From NCBI GenBank assembly GCA_964531805.1, contig CAZHGE010000004.1, forward strand, positions 1-64,000: 64,000 bases of DNA, in the 5' to 3' direction. A program made the translations under genes and the position numbers. The notes below the pieces were generated by a model. That model did not search any database. It worked only from the letters and a program-made list of their open reading frames with translations, and was not told the origin of the DNA. The number at the start of each line of letters is the position of its first letter. Position 1 is the stretch's first letter. Origin of the DNA: RGIG8767 sp964531805. GTDB taxonomy: Bacteria > Bacillota > Clostridia > Lachnospirales > Lachnospiraceae. This document shows, piece by piece, positions 35,158 to 47,000 of this stretch.

Positions 35158-38100
35158 ATGAGAAGACGAATCATTGCCGGAATGTTGGCAGCAATCTTAG
35201 TGTTTTCCAATATGTCAGTTAGCGCTTTTGCGTCAACGACAAGTGGAACAACACCAGAAAGTGGAATTGTTTCTGAGGTAGTCTCTAATCAGGAAGAAAC
35301 GGGTTCTGCATCTGTGTCAGGAAATGTAATTGATACGGAAGATGAGGAAAATAGTTCATCAGAGACAGAATCAACAGTTGAAGAATCAGCATCGGAAACA
35401 GAATCAACAGATGCTGAAAACGGGACAGAAGAGAGCGGAAGCGAAGAAACAGTAACGGAAGAAGCGGCAACAGAAGAAGCAACGACGGAAGAAATGGAGA
35501 CGGAAACCGAGACGGCTGAGGAAATCGAGGCTGGCTTAGAACGTTCCATGACTGAATCGTTTTTAGTTGATACAACAGCGCCTTATGATGGTGACTATCT
35601 TCTGATTGCGAATACGAATACAAGTACGGCGGGGGGATATGAAGCGACAGGTACTTTCCCATCATCCGACATAGTGGCGGCGGCAATGTATTCTGAAAAT
35701 GTTAATAATATATATGGTATTTCAACAGAAGATATCTATGGTTATGATAACTGGGGACGTGGTCTGATAGACCCGGCATCCCGCCTGCCGGAACTAAAGG
35801 TAAGTGAAAACACATCCAATAGTGTAGCGCCTTTGAAGGAAGAAACAGCATCTGTAACGCCATATGCAGTAGGAAACACAAAGGTTTTTTATTTGGATAA
35901 TAATAATGAAGTGGATGAATATGGTTATGATGTATGTAAACCGGTGACATGTATATGTGTAGCGATAGGAATACATTCTACGGTATGGGTTCCTGCAGAT
36001 GATCCGATTTATGTGAAAAGTGCTAGTCAGATGCAGGCGTATATGTCTACGTTGGCAACAGAATTTGATACACAGTATTCTAAGATGGTTGAGATGTTTG
36101 GTGATGCCAGTGCTTTGGATGCCGCTTATGGAGATGCAGATGGAAAGGTTGCTTTGGTCTGCTATGATATTGATGGAAATGAAATGAGTTCAAATTCCTA
36201 TGTTGCGGGCTACTTTTTTGCGGCTGATACCAGTTTCCCATTTAGTAATGCAACGGGAAGTAACTGTGATATGCTGCATATTGATTCATGGCAGGGAATG
36301 GATCGTGATACAACAAATCTGGTGTTAAATGATGTGACAGCCAGCAAAGGAACTGTTGTGCATGAATTCCAGCATATGATTAATTTTGCAGTTAATAGAG
36401 CTAATGACCCGGCTTTATATACGGTTAAGACGCCTGATTATATCAACGAAGCTTTTTCCATGGCAGCAGAGCACTTGTGTTATGGACCGGATGAGTGTTC
36501 AGATCGTGTTTGGTATTATAACTATTATCCATATATTGCCAGGGGAGATGTATCCCTGATGCGTTGGGGGGCTTATGATACATTAAGTAGTTATTCATTA
36601 TCTTATTTATTTGGACAGTATATTCGTACTCAGTATAAAAATGGTGATACGATTTATCGTGATGCCATGAATCAATATGATAACAGTTCTGAAAACTTAT
36701 TAACCATTATTGCAGAATTACTTGAAATAACGGAACAGGAATTGTTATTGAATTTCCGTATTGCACTTTTCCAAAAAAATGCGGAAGGACCCTATGGATT
36801 TAAAGGGGAAGAATGGGCAGAAGATATTAGACAAAGCTGGCCGGAAGAAGTCAGGGATTACTATGTAACTGGAAATGCGAGAAGCTTGTATCCTGGTGCG
36901 GCCATTATAGTGCCTTCAGATGGGAATCATACGCCGTCCGGCGCAGGTATCAATATTTCTTTTGCAGGAATGTATGTAGACCTTACGGATGAAGATGTAG
37001 AGGTAAATATATCTGGTGGAAGTTCTATTTCAAAAGCGAATGGAACATTGCAGCTGACGGCATCCGTTTACCCTGCCGGAGTGAGCCAGAGTGTGATATT
37101 TACTCTGCCAAAAGAGAGCGATAAGGCTTTTGCGAAGGTGACAACAGATGGTCTCGTGACAGCGCTGGCAAATGGACAGGTAACTGTACGGGCAACTTCC
37201 GTTTATAATCCGGATAAATATGCGGATGTTGTGATTACGATAACGGGACAGCCGCAGGTGGCAGTAAGAAAGACGGAAGAAGTGCTGGATGAAGGCTACT
37301 TTTTGGACTATACAGCAACAAATCCGACAAGTGCAAAACTCTATTATACTTATGCCTATGTGGGATTAAACGAATATGGTAATCTGGATGAGTTGGACCC
37401 GGATACCGTTGCAGACCCGACTACAGAAAGTGATTTGTTTCCGGAAGAGGGGCTTATGCTTACGGAAGCAGGAACCCATGTAATTAAGGTGCTTGGTACG
37501 GCAGAGGGATATGAGGACTGTCTGCTGACTGCTACATATGAAATTGATCAATTACCTACTCCATTTATATGGGAAGAGCAGAATGAAGATGGTACTTACA
37601 CAGTTACGCTTCAGGCGGTGGAAGGAGCAACCATTGCATATACAGTGGACGGCAGTATACCAACAAGACCGGCAACGGATGCAACCTTGTATACAGGACC
37701 TTTCCAAGTGACAGAACCAGGCTGGAGAGAAATCAATGTTATTGCATATAAGCCGGGAAATGTGACAAGTGAGTGTGCATATAAATGCTTGGAAGTGCCT
37801 GTGGCAACACCTGAAATTGTGGTAGAAAATGTATTAGGAGGTAAGGAAGTTACTCTTAATACAGCGACAAAAGGCGCGGACATTTACTATACTCTCGATG
37901 GCAGTGAACCAGATGAAAATGCAACTTTGTATAAGGATGTGCTATTGTTTGATAAAGAAGATGAAATAACAATTAAGGCAATAGCGGTAGTGGAAAATCG
38001 TTTGGTAAACTATGAAATAGTGGATGAAAATGGAGATGTATATATTGTAGAGGATGAATTTGATACCAGCAGTGCGACAGCAACTGAAACGATAACCATT

Positions 38101-40881
38101 GGCAAAACGAAAACGGTAGTTTCTTCGCAGACAAGTAATGTTTTGGAAAAAGGTGATATCGTCTCCCTGTATTCGCCAACAGCGGATTCTTATATCTATT
38201 ATACTTTAGATGAAAGCAATCCGGCTGAGTCCGCTACAAGCAAATTGTATCAGAACTATATTACAATGGGGAACAACACCTTGCGTATTCGCACATATGC
38301 CCGTTCTTATGGTAATGAGGATAGTGAAATTGTTGAATATGTATATGCACTATATGGTGTTGTAACCGAAATTGCATTAGAACCGGAAAATGTGACATTG
38401 TATGGAAATGTTGAGGGTAGTGATGCTACCCAGTTGACCGCGTCCATTCAACCAGAAGGAATTACGGCAGAACAACTGCAGTGGAAATCTTCTAATACAG
38501 GCGTTGTTACGGTGGATGAAACTGGTAAACTGACTGCAGTAGCACCGGGAACAGCAACTATTACAGCATATTCAGGAAATGTCAGCGGTACATGTACTGT
38601 AACAGTAAAAAATGCAATAGAATCCATGGAATTATTAAATGATTCTCTTGTGATAAAAGAAGATCAGGGGACGTTGAAATTAGAAACCAGTGTATATCCT
38701 GCCAACGCAGCGAAGGAATTTAGTTATACAGTTGAGATGTCCGACCGCAATGAAGATGCACAGGGTGTTGCAAGAGTGGATGCGGATGGCGTTCTTACTG
38801 CAATTAAGAGTGGTGTGGTAAAAGTAACCATTGAGCCAAAAGAAAATGTAAAGAATGCAGCACCGGTTATTGCATATGTAACAATTTCTAATCAAAGAAG
38901 TTACAACAGCACATATCGACCAAGATTGTCAGAAAGCAGCATTACATTAAATAAAAAGGCAATCGAGGGTGCGTTTATTAATATTTATTCGTTAGGAAAC
39001 GGAACCAGTGTAACAAATGTTGTATTTGATACAGAGAATCGATATGCTCAGTATTTTAGCATTGAAAAAGATACTGATGGCGCATATGAAGTATTATTTA
39101 CGGAGTTGGGAAAAACATCACTGCGTAATGGAACTTATCGTGTACCTGTGGTAATAGAATCTGAAATTGCACTGGATAATATCTGTTATACGGATACTTT
39201 CACTCAGACATTAAAGATTCAGGTGAAAAATTCGGCTCCAAAAATATCGGTAAATTCATTAAGAGTGAATCGATATTACTCCAATCTTGAGTATCCTCTG
39301 ACAATCCGCTCTGCGGTGGAAGATTTTGAGATACTTGATTTGGCAGATGCAGATGATACAAATACCTTTACGAATAATTTTACAATCGAATCTGGTGAAG
39401 AAACAAAACTGGTACTGAATCAAAGTATTAACCATATAGAAGAGTACAAGGACAGACTTTCTATAAAAGGATATGTAAGAGTCCAGGCGGCAGGTTTTGA
39501 AGAGCAGTTAGTTCCGCTTACCATTTATATCCAGAACACAGCTCCGGATTTAGTGGTGGATGGAGGCAGAAAACTACTGAATTATCAGGCATTTATGGAA
39601 ACACCGGAAATGACAGTTGCATTATCAGAAAAGACAAGCAGAGCAAAGACTGTTTCTTTAACTGGAATACAAAGTGTAGCTTTAGACGTAGAATCTTCAT
39701 ATTACCAGACGGCATCCAATGTGATTAGTTCGCTGACAACGGACGGAAGCAATATTACACTTTCGTGGAATACGAATGAAATAAAAGTGAAAACATATTA
39801 TATTCCGTTACTGGTTACAACGGAGGATTATGTGGATGTGCCAGTAACAGTGGAAGTGGCTTTGCAGCGCGAAAGTGTTATACCAAAAGTAAAACTGGAA
39901 AGTACAATTCTTATGTTGAATCGTAACTATCCGGATGAAACAGCTTCTACAGGTGTCAGTTCAGTTAGTCAGGCAAATGTTACATTGACAGATTTTGAAA
40001 TCACACCATGTAAAGAAACATTATTTGCTAACAAGGATACCGCAGTTTTGTTAGATTACGCTGATGGTAAACTGGTTGCTTCTATCGTGGGCGAACCGGA
40101 ATGTTCTACATATATGTTTACCTGTGTTCCTCAGTTTACAAATGGCATTGTATCGGATCAGGAAATTACCGTAACCGTTAAACTTCATGAAAAACAGGCA
40201 GCCGTTTCTGTGACTAGCAATGGCAGCATTGATGTACTTAGACGGGATGATACGGCGGTTGTTTATACGGTAAATAAGATTAACTTCACGGATGATTTTG
40301 AAGAAGTGAATTTGATTGAGCCTGAAAGAACCAGCAGTAGTGTATATGACGGAAGTGATGCATTTACATTCACTTACGATGAGGAAAAAGGAACCATTAC
40401 GGTAAAAGCAAAAGCTGATTATAAGTTTGTAAAAGGTAAAAAATATGCGTTCCGCTTTGAATTAGTAAAACAGTGCGGTTTTGATGGAAATGATAGAAGG
40501 GCAGCAAGAGTTTTATTAACGGATGACTTATCCATTCAACCGACACAGTCCGCTGTTCGGTTTACGGTGGATCAGATTCCTGCATTATTCCGTTATGTAA
40601 GTAGTGCAAACAATACACAACCGGTAAATCTTCGTTCCAATGTCGGTACGATACAATCGGTTGAAGTAAAATCAAATCATCCATTGCCGGAAGGAATTAC
40701 GATTCAGGGAACAAATACATTGGAAACCATCTGTTACGATGGAGTTGAGTATTACTCCATTCAACCAGGTTCTTATACCTGTTATTTAAATGTATATATA
40801 GAAGGACAAATGTATAGAGAAGTAGATGGTGAATTAGTGCAGGAACCAATATCCTGCAGGGTAAAATACACAGTATACTAA
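35158..40881 (+). CDS. Exported protein 3: HExxH metallopeptidase with Big_2 and chitobiase-C-terminal-like repeats
   Basis: 1907-residue secreted protein. The signal peptide is MRRRIIAGMLAAILVFSNMS with the cleavage site near FAS; a VSGN motif and a Glu/Thr/Ser-rich stalk follow (about 30-130). A zinc peptidase domain (about 240-590) carries HEFQH at residues 402-406 and a third-ligand candidate Glu431 in INEAFSMAAEH, a gluzincin layout like hyicolysin-type M30 peptidases. Downstream are a Big_2-like domain (about 600-695), three units resembling the chitobiase/beta-hexosaminidase C-terminal domain (IAYTVDGSIPT, IYYTLDGSEPDEN, IYYTLDESNPAES, about 807-1060), a second Big_2 (about 1070-1150; LQWKSSNTGVVTVDETGKLT) and about 700 residues of beta-rich sequence I cannot assign. 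No LPxTG, SLH or membrane anchor. It follows protein 2 by 10 bp. Likely a surface protease that binds glycans; the substrate is unknown. Confidence 0.82.
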   Translation: MRRRIIAGMLAAILVFSNMSVSAFASTTSGTTPESGIVSEVVSNQEETGSASVSGNVIDTEDEENSSSETESTVEESASETESTDAENGTEESGSEETVTEEAATEEATTEEMETETETAEEIEAGLERSMTESFLVDTTAPYDGDYLLIANTNTSTAGGYEATGTFPSSDIVAAAMYSENVNNIYGISTEDIYGYDNWGRGLIDPASRLPELKVSENTSNSVAPLKEETASVTPYAVGNTKVFYLDNNNEVDEYGYDVCKPVTCICVAIGIHSTVWVPADDPIYVKSASQMQAYMSTLATEFDTQYSKMVEMFGDASALDAAYGDADGKVALVCYDIDGNEMSSNSYVAGYFFAADTSFPFSNATGSNCDMLHIDSWQGMDRDTTNLVLNDVTASKGTVVHEFQHMINFAVNRANDPALYTVKTPDYINEAFSMAAEHLCYGPDECSDRVWYYNYYPYIARGDVSLMRWGAYDTLSSYSLSYLFGQYIRTQYKNGDTIYRDAMNQYDNSSENLLTIIAELLEITEQELLLNFRIALFQKNAEGPYGFKGEEWAEDIRQSWPEEVRDYYVTGNARSLYPGAAIIVPSDGNHTPSGAGINISFAGMYVDLTDEDVEVNISGGSSISKANGTLQLTASVYPAGVSQSVIFTLPKESDKAFAKVTTDGLVTALANGQVTVRATSVYNPDKYADVVITITGQPQVAVRKTEEVLDEGYFLDYTATNPTSAKLYYTYAYVGLNEYGNLDELDPDTVADPTTESDLFPEEGLMLTEAGTHVIKVLGTAEGYEDCLLTATYEIDQLPTPFIWEEQNEDGTYTVTLQAVEGATIAYTVDGSIPTRPATDATLYTGPFQVTEPGWREINVIAYKPGNVTSECAYKCLEVPVATPEIVVENVLGGKEVTLNTATKGADIYYTLDGSEPDENATLYKDVLLFDKEDEITIKAIAVVENRLVNYEIVDENGDVYIVEDEFDTSSATATETITIGKTKTVVSSQTSNVLEKGDIVSLYSPTADSYIYYTLDESNPAESATSKLYQNYITMGNNTLRIRTYARSYGNEDSEIVEYVYALYGVVTEIALEPENVTLYGNVEGSDATQLTASIQPEGITAEQLQWKSSNTGVVTVDETGKLTAVAPGTATITAYSGNVSGTCTVTVKNAIESMELLNDSLVIKEDQGTLKLETSVYPANAAKEFSYTVEMSDRNEDAQGVARVDADGVLTAIKSGVVKVTIEPKENVKNAAPVIAYVTISNQRSYNSTYRPRLSESSITLNKKAIEGAFINIYSLGNGTSVTNVVFDTENRYAQYFSIEKDTDGAYEVLFTELGKTSLRNGTYRVPVVIESEIALDNICYTDTFTQTLKIQVKNSAPKISVNSLRVNRYYSNLEYPLTIRSAVEDFEILDLADADDTNTFTNNFTIESGEETKLVLNQSINHIEEYKDRLSIKGYVRVQAAGFEEQLVPLTIYIQNTAPDLVVDGGRKLLNYQAFMETPEMTVALSEKTSRAKTVSLTGIQSVALDVESSYYQTASNVISSLTTDGSNITLSWNTNEIKVKTYYIPLLVTTEDYVDVPVTVEVALQRESVIPKVKLESTILMLNRNYPDETASTGVSSVSQANVTLTDFEITPCKETLFANKDTAVLLDYADGKLVASIVGEPECSTYMFTCVPQFTNGIVSDQEITVTVKLHEKQAAVSVTSNGSIDVLRRDDTAVVYTVNKINFTDDFEEVNLIEPERTSSSVYDGSDAFTFTYDEEKGTITVKAKADYKFVKGKKYAFRFELVKQCGFDGNDRRAARVLLTDDLSIQPTQSAVRFTVDQIPALFRYVSSANNTQPVNLRSNVGTIQSVEVKSNHPLPEGITIQGTNTLETICYDGVEYYSIQPGSYTCYLNVYIEGQMYREVDGELVQEPISCRVKYTVY

Positions 40882-40886
40882 GCATG

Positions 40887-40918
40887 AAAACAGGCGCATT
40901 TTACTGCGCCTGTTTTTT
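40887..40918 (+). terminator. Terminator after exported protein 3
   Basis: 12-bp stem AAAACAGGCGCA (40887-40898) with TGCGCCTGTTTT (40905-40916), 6-base loop and T6 run. It separates the protein 2-3 unit from the protein 4-5 unit. Confidence 0.93.
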
Positions 40919-40957
40919 ATGACAAAATATACCAATAACAGCGTATTTTCTAGTATT

Positions 40958-40979
40958 TTGACACTATACATGGTATAAT
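40958..40979 (+). promoter_or_regulatory. Promoter region of giant protein 4
   Basis: A perfect extended -10, TGGTATAAT (40971-40979), lies 38 bases before the start codon. A perfect TTGACA (40958-40963) is only 10 bp upstream of it, too close to serve as its -35. It may instead pair with an ATTATG/TTATGT box 17-18 bp downstream, giving two overlapping promoters. Confidence 0.5.
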
Positions 40980-41016
40980 TATTATGTATATTTATGTCAT
41001 TATAAAGGTGGTACAT

Positions 41017-44000
41017 ATGAGAAAAAGAGTATTAGCGGTTGTATTAATGATTACGATGTTATTTGGCAATACCATGAGTGTTTCGGCAGCACCAAGTGTG
41101 TCGGGAAATGTAGTAGATGTTGTGACAGAAGAAGAGGGAACACTGGTTGAAACCGGGGAAAGCTTGTCTTCTGAGGAAGAGTCTGTTGAGGAGGAAAGCC
41201 TGACAGAGGAAAAAGGTTCTTTTGAGGAGGAGTCTTCTATAGTAGAAGATGGTTCGGAGGAAGAAAGTTCAGAAGAAACATCTTCGATTCCTGAAACAAC
41301 GGAAGAAGAAACGACTGAGGAGGCGACTACCGAGGAGGAAACAACAGAAGAGGAAACAGTGGATGAACTTCTGACGGCAGCAGTGAGTAAAAACACTACT
41401 GAAAAAGGACCGATCTATGCGGGATATTTTGGCTTGCCAAGCGTGCTTACACCTACGGTAGCTCCTACTTCGGGTTACTGGGAAGGTGATATTATTTATG
41501 GTTTGGGAAGTGTTACAGGAACAAATACTTCTGATTTGAAACTATCGAATTATTGTAGAACCGATGTATGGAAAATCTTGGATCCGGATTGGGATACAAA
41601 TACAGCATTGCTATGGGGCGCAGGTGCACATGTGACAACAGATTTTTCTAGTGAGGAAGCAATAACAACAAAATATTTATCAACCGGTGAAAGTGCATGG
41701 TTTACAGATATAGAGCGGGCGGCAATAAAAAATGTGCGTTTGTTGACGGAATCGGAAGCAACAAATACGGAATATGGTTATCATTTCGATGAAACGATTA
41801 GTGGATACATGTCAACTAATATCGGGAGTACACCTGCGATTGAATTAAATACAGAACAGGTATTTATGACATTGTACAGTGATTATACTTCTACGCCTTA
41901 TAAAAAGTTTGACGTGACACAGTATGAAAATGAAGTTAGAAAATGGAATGTTATTTTTAAGAGTGATGATACCGGATTTAATGCAACTCTTCCGGATACA
42001 ATTCCATATAATGGCTATTTTACAGTGGATGTAACGGCGCTTGGTTCGCTTGATTATGATAAAATTTCTATGGTTATTGCAGATGAAAGTGGACAACTAT
42101 TGGCGCATAATAGCGATATATATGATTCAGAAGTGACAACTGGAGAATTTGAATTTTCGACCCCATCTGAGATACAGCCGGGTAAATATACTTTGTATGT
42201 ATTTGAAGAAAAAGAGTATCAGTATGTCAGTAATGTAGTTACAAAAGAGATTCAGGTTATTGGTCAAAGTATTACGAATTTATCTTTGGATAAACAATAC
42301 TATGGACAAACAAGATTAGCATGGGAAATTGAGAATAAACGAACAGAAGATCCGGGGACCTATACCTGGGTTGATATTTACCGTGCAGAGAGCATAGATG
42401 GTGTGGTCGGAAACTATGAACTGGTAGAAGAAAGTTATGGATGTAGTAATACGGCTTCATCTTATACCTGGTGGGATAGTAATGTATTACTGGATGAGAA
42501 CGGCAGTAATAGAATTTATTATTACAAAGTCGTAATGAATGGAGGCAGCATAGATGGTTGTGAGGCTGTATCCAATAAAGGTGTACCATATCGTTCATTA
42601 AGTGGTGATATTGAAGATTATAAGAGAATCTATATTGCGGAAAAGAATAATGAAGAATATGTGGAAGTTACCGGCATAACCATGCGTCCGCAAGAGTATC
42701 GTGAATTATATCTTGTCATGGAAAAAGAGGATGGCAGCATTGTTGTGGACGAGATTGTTTCAACGGACCAGAATGGATACTCAAGCGATTCCATTACATG
42801 GTGCTTATATTCTGCACCGGCAACTGGTAGCTATATATCCACTGAAGAAGATGAGGAAGCAGAAAATTCTGGATTGAAAATGATACCGATTAATCCCGAT
42901 GTAGAGTGGACGATTGGATTCGCAGAATGTTCGGAAGAATTTGTGGCGGATAAAACATACTATATTTTTGTACAAAGAAATATAAGTGGAATAGGACGCT
43001 ATTGGGTACAGATTCCGGTAAAGACTGCCGAGGCGGGGGATGATGCCTATACGAAGTTAGGAGAGTGTGATTTAGGTGTACATTTAACGGCTGAAAGTTT
43101 AAATCAGGCAATGCGAGAGGATATGGTTGCCCGTAAAGCAAGTGGAACTTATTATGTGTCGCAGGAAGGCTATTATGAGTGGGGTGGCATTGATGATGTG
43201 TATGATTTTGCTGCTGAGCGAGAAGGAATGCTGCCGGAAGAAGGAGACTACTTAAAATGGCAGTGCTTTGATCCGGAAAAGGTAGTGGATCATAGAGAAG
43301 GCTGGTTGACACAGACCCCTGTATACCTGCAAGGACAAGAATGGTGGAAGATTGAACTGGAGCAGGTTTATTATACAACTGCTGAGCAGGAAGCAGAGGT
43401 AACCCAAAAGATAGACTATATTCTAACGAATGAAAACGGCGGCTTGAATGATTTGTGGAAGCAGTATTATAGAGCGGATGGAAATTATACAACTGCTGAA
43501 CGTAAAGCAATCGCGGACGCCTGCTGTCAGTATGTATATGATAATGTCAATTATATTGGAACAGTAACACCGAAATATCATAGTGCATGGTCAGCGATCG
43601 TAAATAAGACAGGTACTTGTCAGGCGTATGCATTATATTTAACTAGATTATTGCGTGAATTTGGTATTAGAACCAAAATTCTAACCGGTACGGATGCCAA
43701 TTATCATACTTACAACATTGTTCAGATTGATGCAGACAAAGACGAGTGGTATTACTATGATGCTACCGGTGGAATTAAATATAAGACAGAAAGTGAATTT
43801 GGCAGAACAAAATATCAGGACATGTTTGTGAATAACAGTATGTTTATTCAAAATTATATTTCCAAAATTGTGGGAACTCCTTATGAAGCGGGAATTTATT
43901 TATATGGGGATGGAGAACTGATTGGAAAATATTTTGAAATGATATATGCTGTGTGGGCCATGTATGATGATGTAGAGATAGAAGGGAGAGAAAATACAAG

Positions 44001-47000
44001 ATATACTATTAAGTTAATGCAGGATTCTATCATGAGTGGATACAGTCCATTATCTGTTGCTCCAGAAGTTTCTTATTGTGAAGTGGACTTGAATGGTTAT
44101 CAGTTAACATTGGCAAATGGTGGTTACTTCAATGTGGATTGCTTGAAGAATGGTACGCTTTATCAACCGTTAGAGGCATACCCAAATGAAACTGTTTTTG
44201 GATGTTCAAATGGAAGTAATAAGACAGCCGTGTATGAGGACTTAACATTAAATGTGCAATATTGCTATGGCAATTTTACTGTACAGGCTGATCCTGATGA
44301 AGATCCGGAGGATGCTCGGGTTATATGCCGAAATGTCAAAACAAGCGAACTCAGTAATTTTTATGCCACGGGAAATGTGTATATGGATGAGGACTGCTCT
44401 GTAAATGCAGTAGTTTCAACGGAACTTTATGGAGTTGGTAAAGAACATGATTTAGCATTACTTGGAACCATTAATACAGAGGAATTGTTTGCATATGGAA
44501 ATATTGATATTGGTACATTGATTGTGAGTGAACGTGCTTATGAAGTAGGCAGTGATTCCAAAATATACAATTATTGGAACAAAGACTATGCCAGTGCAAC
44601 AATGAATATTTATGATGAATTTAATGTAAAAGGACATTTGGGTATTTTTACCGCCGATAAGAGCGCCGAGGATTCTACCAAGCAGGATATGCAATTTAAT
44701 CTGGTACAATTGGTAGATGAAAATAACAAGGTGCAAAAGACTGGCAAGTTTATTGTTGGTTCTGAAGGACTTAACGTAAACTGGGATTATGCCGGTGTAT
44801 CAGGCTCCGTTGTGTTCGGTAAAAAAATCATGCGTATTGCGGATGATGCAGAGGATGTTGTACTGGAAGATTTGGGCTACACTAAGTTTGACAGTGGTGA
44901 AACAATAGCGACAATTAAAGCAAGTGCAACAGATGTTCCAACAAGTGGATTTAAGTTATATAACCAGGCGGAAAAGGAAACAATTATCCGAAATGGTAAT
45001 ACATTGATAGCAGCAAGAGAGACCGTAAATGTAGCGCATACGGATAGTGTGACAGGTACGGAGTTAATTACAAAATATACCTCACTTGAATCTGCAATCG
45101 CTTCGATGGCAACCGATTTTGGAAGTGATAAGGGAACTTATACCTTTACCTTTGTAGAATCTGCCAAAATGAATGCAAACGTGACCATGCCGGCGTTTGC
45201 GCAGAATGCAGTATTTTGTGCACAGACACAGGATACAGAAGGCAACCCGGTGGATATCACACTGGATTTCAATGGATATGGAATTAGTTCTGCTGCGGTA
45301 GTAGAAGTTGAAGATTCATTAAAATGTATCAATACATCGGATTCTGTTTCTAAGTGGAATATGACAGGAGCAAACGGAAGTGATGGCTATGTGATAAAAC
45401 TTACCGGTGAATTTTCTGGAGTAGATGTTTCTGCTACGAAGGGAACAATTGTATTAGAAACAGAGAATGAAGAATTTGTTGATGTGGACAGTACATTAAG
45501 TGCTGGAACAGTATTCGTACAATCCGGAAAATGGAATGTTGGAATCGTAAGTGCAACGACATTTACCAATCAGGCTGTTGCACAGGTAGAAGAAGTTAAA
45601 AATATTACAACACTAAATAATAAGGCACAAGCAGTCCTTATTGTAGATACCTACACCCAGAAAACAACCGGTATTACCAATTTAGAATCCGGTTCTAAGC
45701 TGTTGGTAAAATCCAATGCAAAAATCTACAATACCGTCATCGGTGGAACAACAGGTACAGGAACTGAACCGGTTTATGTATACCGTATGTCTGATTACAC
45801 GGATAAGAATGGAGCAGAAGAGACAGCAAACTGCAGCGTTGCTTTTGAAGGAAAAGTAACAAGTACAAATGAAGCATTACAGATTGCTTTTGGGGTACTG
45901 GATCCGGAAGCAGATGCAGAGAGTATTATAGATGGGGATGGAAATTTATCGGAATTAAGACCACGTACCAAATTATTTACTACCAGCATCAAGAACTTCC
46001 CGGTTGAACTGTTTACAGTAAATCAAAACACAGAAAGTCCGGCGTATAAGGATGTGTATCAGCAGGATACCAATATTTATGTGGGACGCGAATGGATTGC
46101 GGTTTATGCAAAGCAGGTAAATGGGGATGAAACAGAATTAAAACGTTTTATACGTTGGACGGATGCAGCCGCATATTTGGAAACACTTGCGAATACGCAG
46201 ATGGAATATGTGGTAGAAATCAGTGAAGATGTAGAATTATTTACGGATTTAACACTTCCAAAGAAGGTAAAAGGCATTACATTCCGTGGCAGTGACACAG
46301 ATGAAACTGATTCGGATAGCAGAATTACCCTGACTTATACCGGGGACATTAAGTTGGCGAGCAATACAACTTTTGAAAATATCGATTTGGTTGCAACGAA
46401 GTATGACAGCAAAAGCAAGACATATACAGATTACCAAAGTGCAGTAACCTTAAATGGTATGACTTTGACGATGGCCAATGCATCCGCTCGCTTTACTTCT
46501 ATTACAGGTAATAATAAGTCTAAAGTGGTGTTAGGATCTGCTCAGGTAGAAGTTACAAAGGCAGTTACCTCTCTTGGATATCTTGATATGAGAGTCATGG
46601 AGAATGTAGAGCGTGAAGAACTGCCATATGATACGATTTTAACAGCGGATAATATTACCGTAACCGATACTTTAACGATGCAGTCTGCAAAAATTGACTG
46701 TGTGAATAAAATAGCGCTTAAAAATGTGGTAACTAAGGATGACAACAATGTGCTTTCTTATGGTGGAAATACCAGCAAAGATGGTCTGACGATCAGTGGA
46801 AGTGTAACTGCGGATACAGCAGAAGGCATGACGGATGAAACAATCATCATTAGAAGAACAGAAGTTACTTCTGAAGGAACCAGAAATATTAACGAGCAGG
46901 CAAAGGTTCGTAAAAACGCAATTGAACTTCAGGTAAAATCCATGGAATCAGCTGGTTATGCAAATGGTGCTCTTATTTGTACGGCTGAAAAAGCAGGAGC

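Noticed and set aside
42890..43510. 206-codon minus-strand ORF inside giant protein 4
   Set aside because: It overlaps coding sequence for the transglutaminase-like region; His/Pro/Leu-rich shadow composition.
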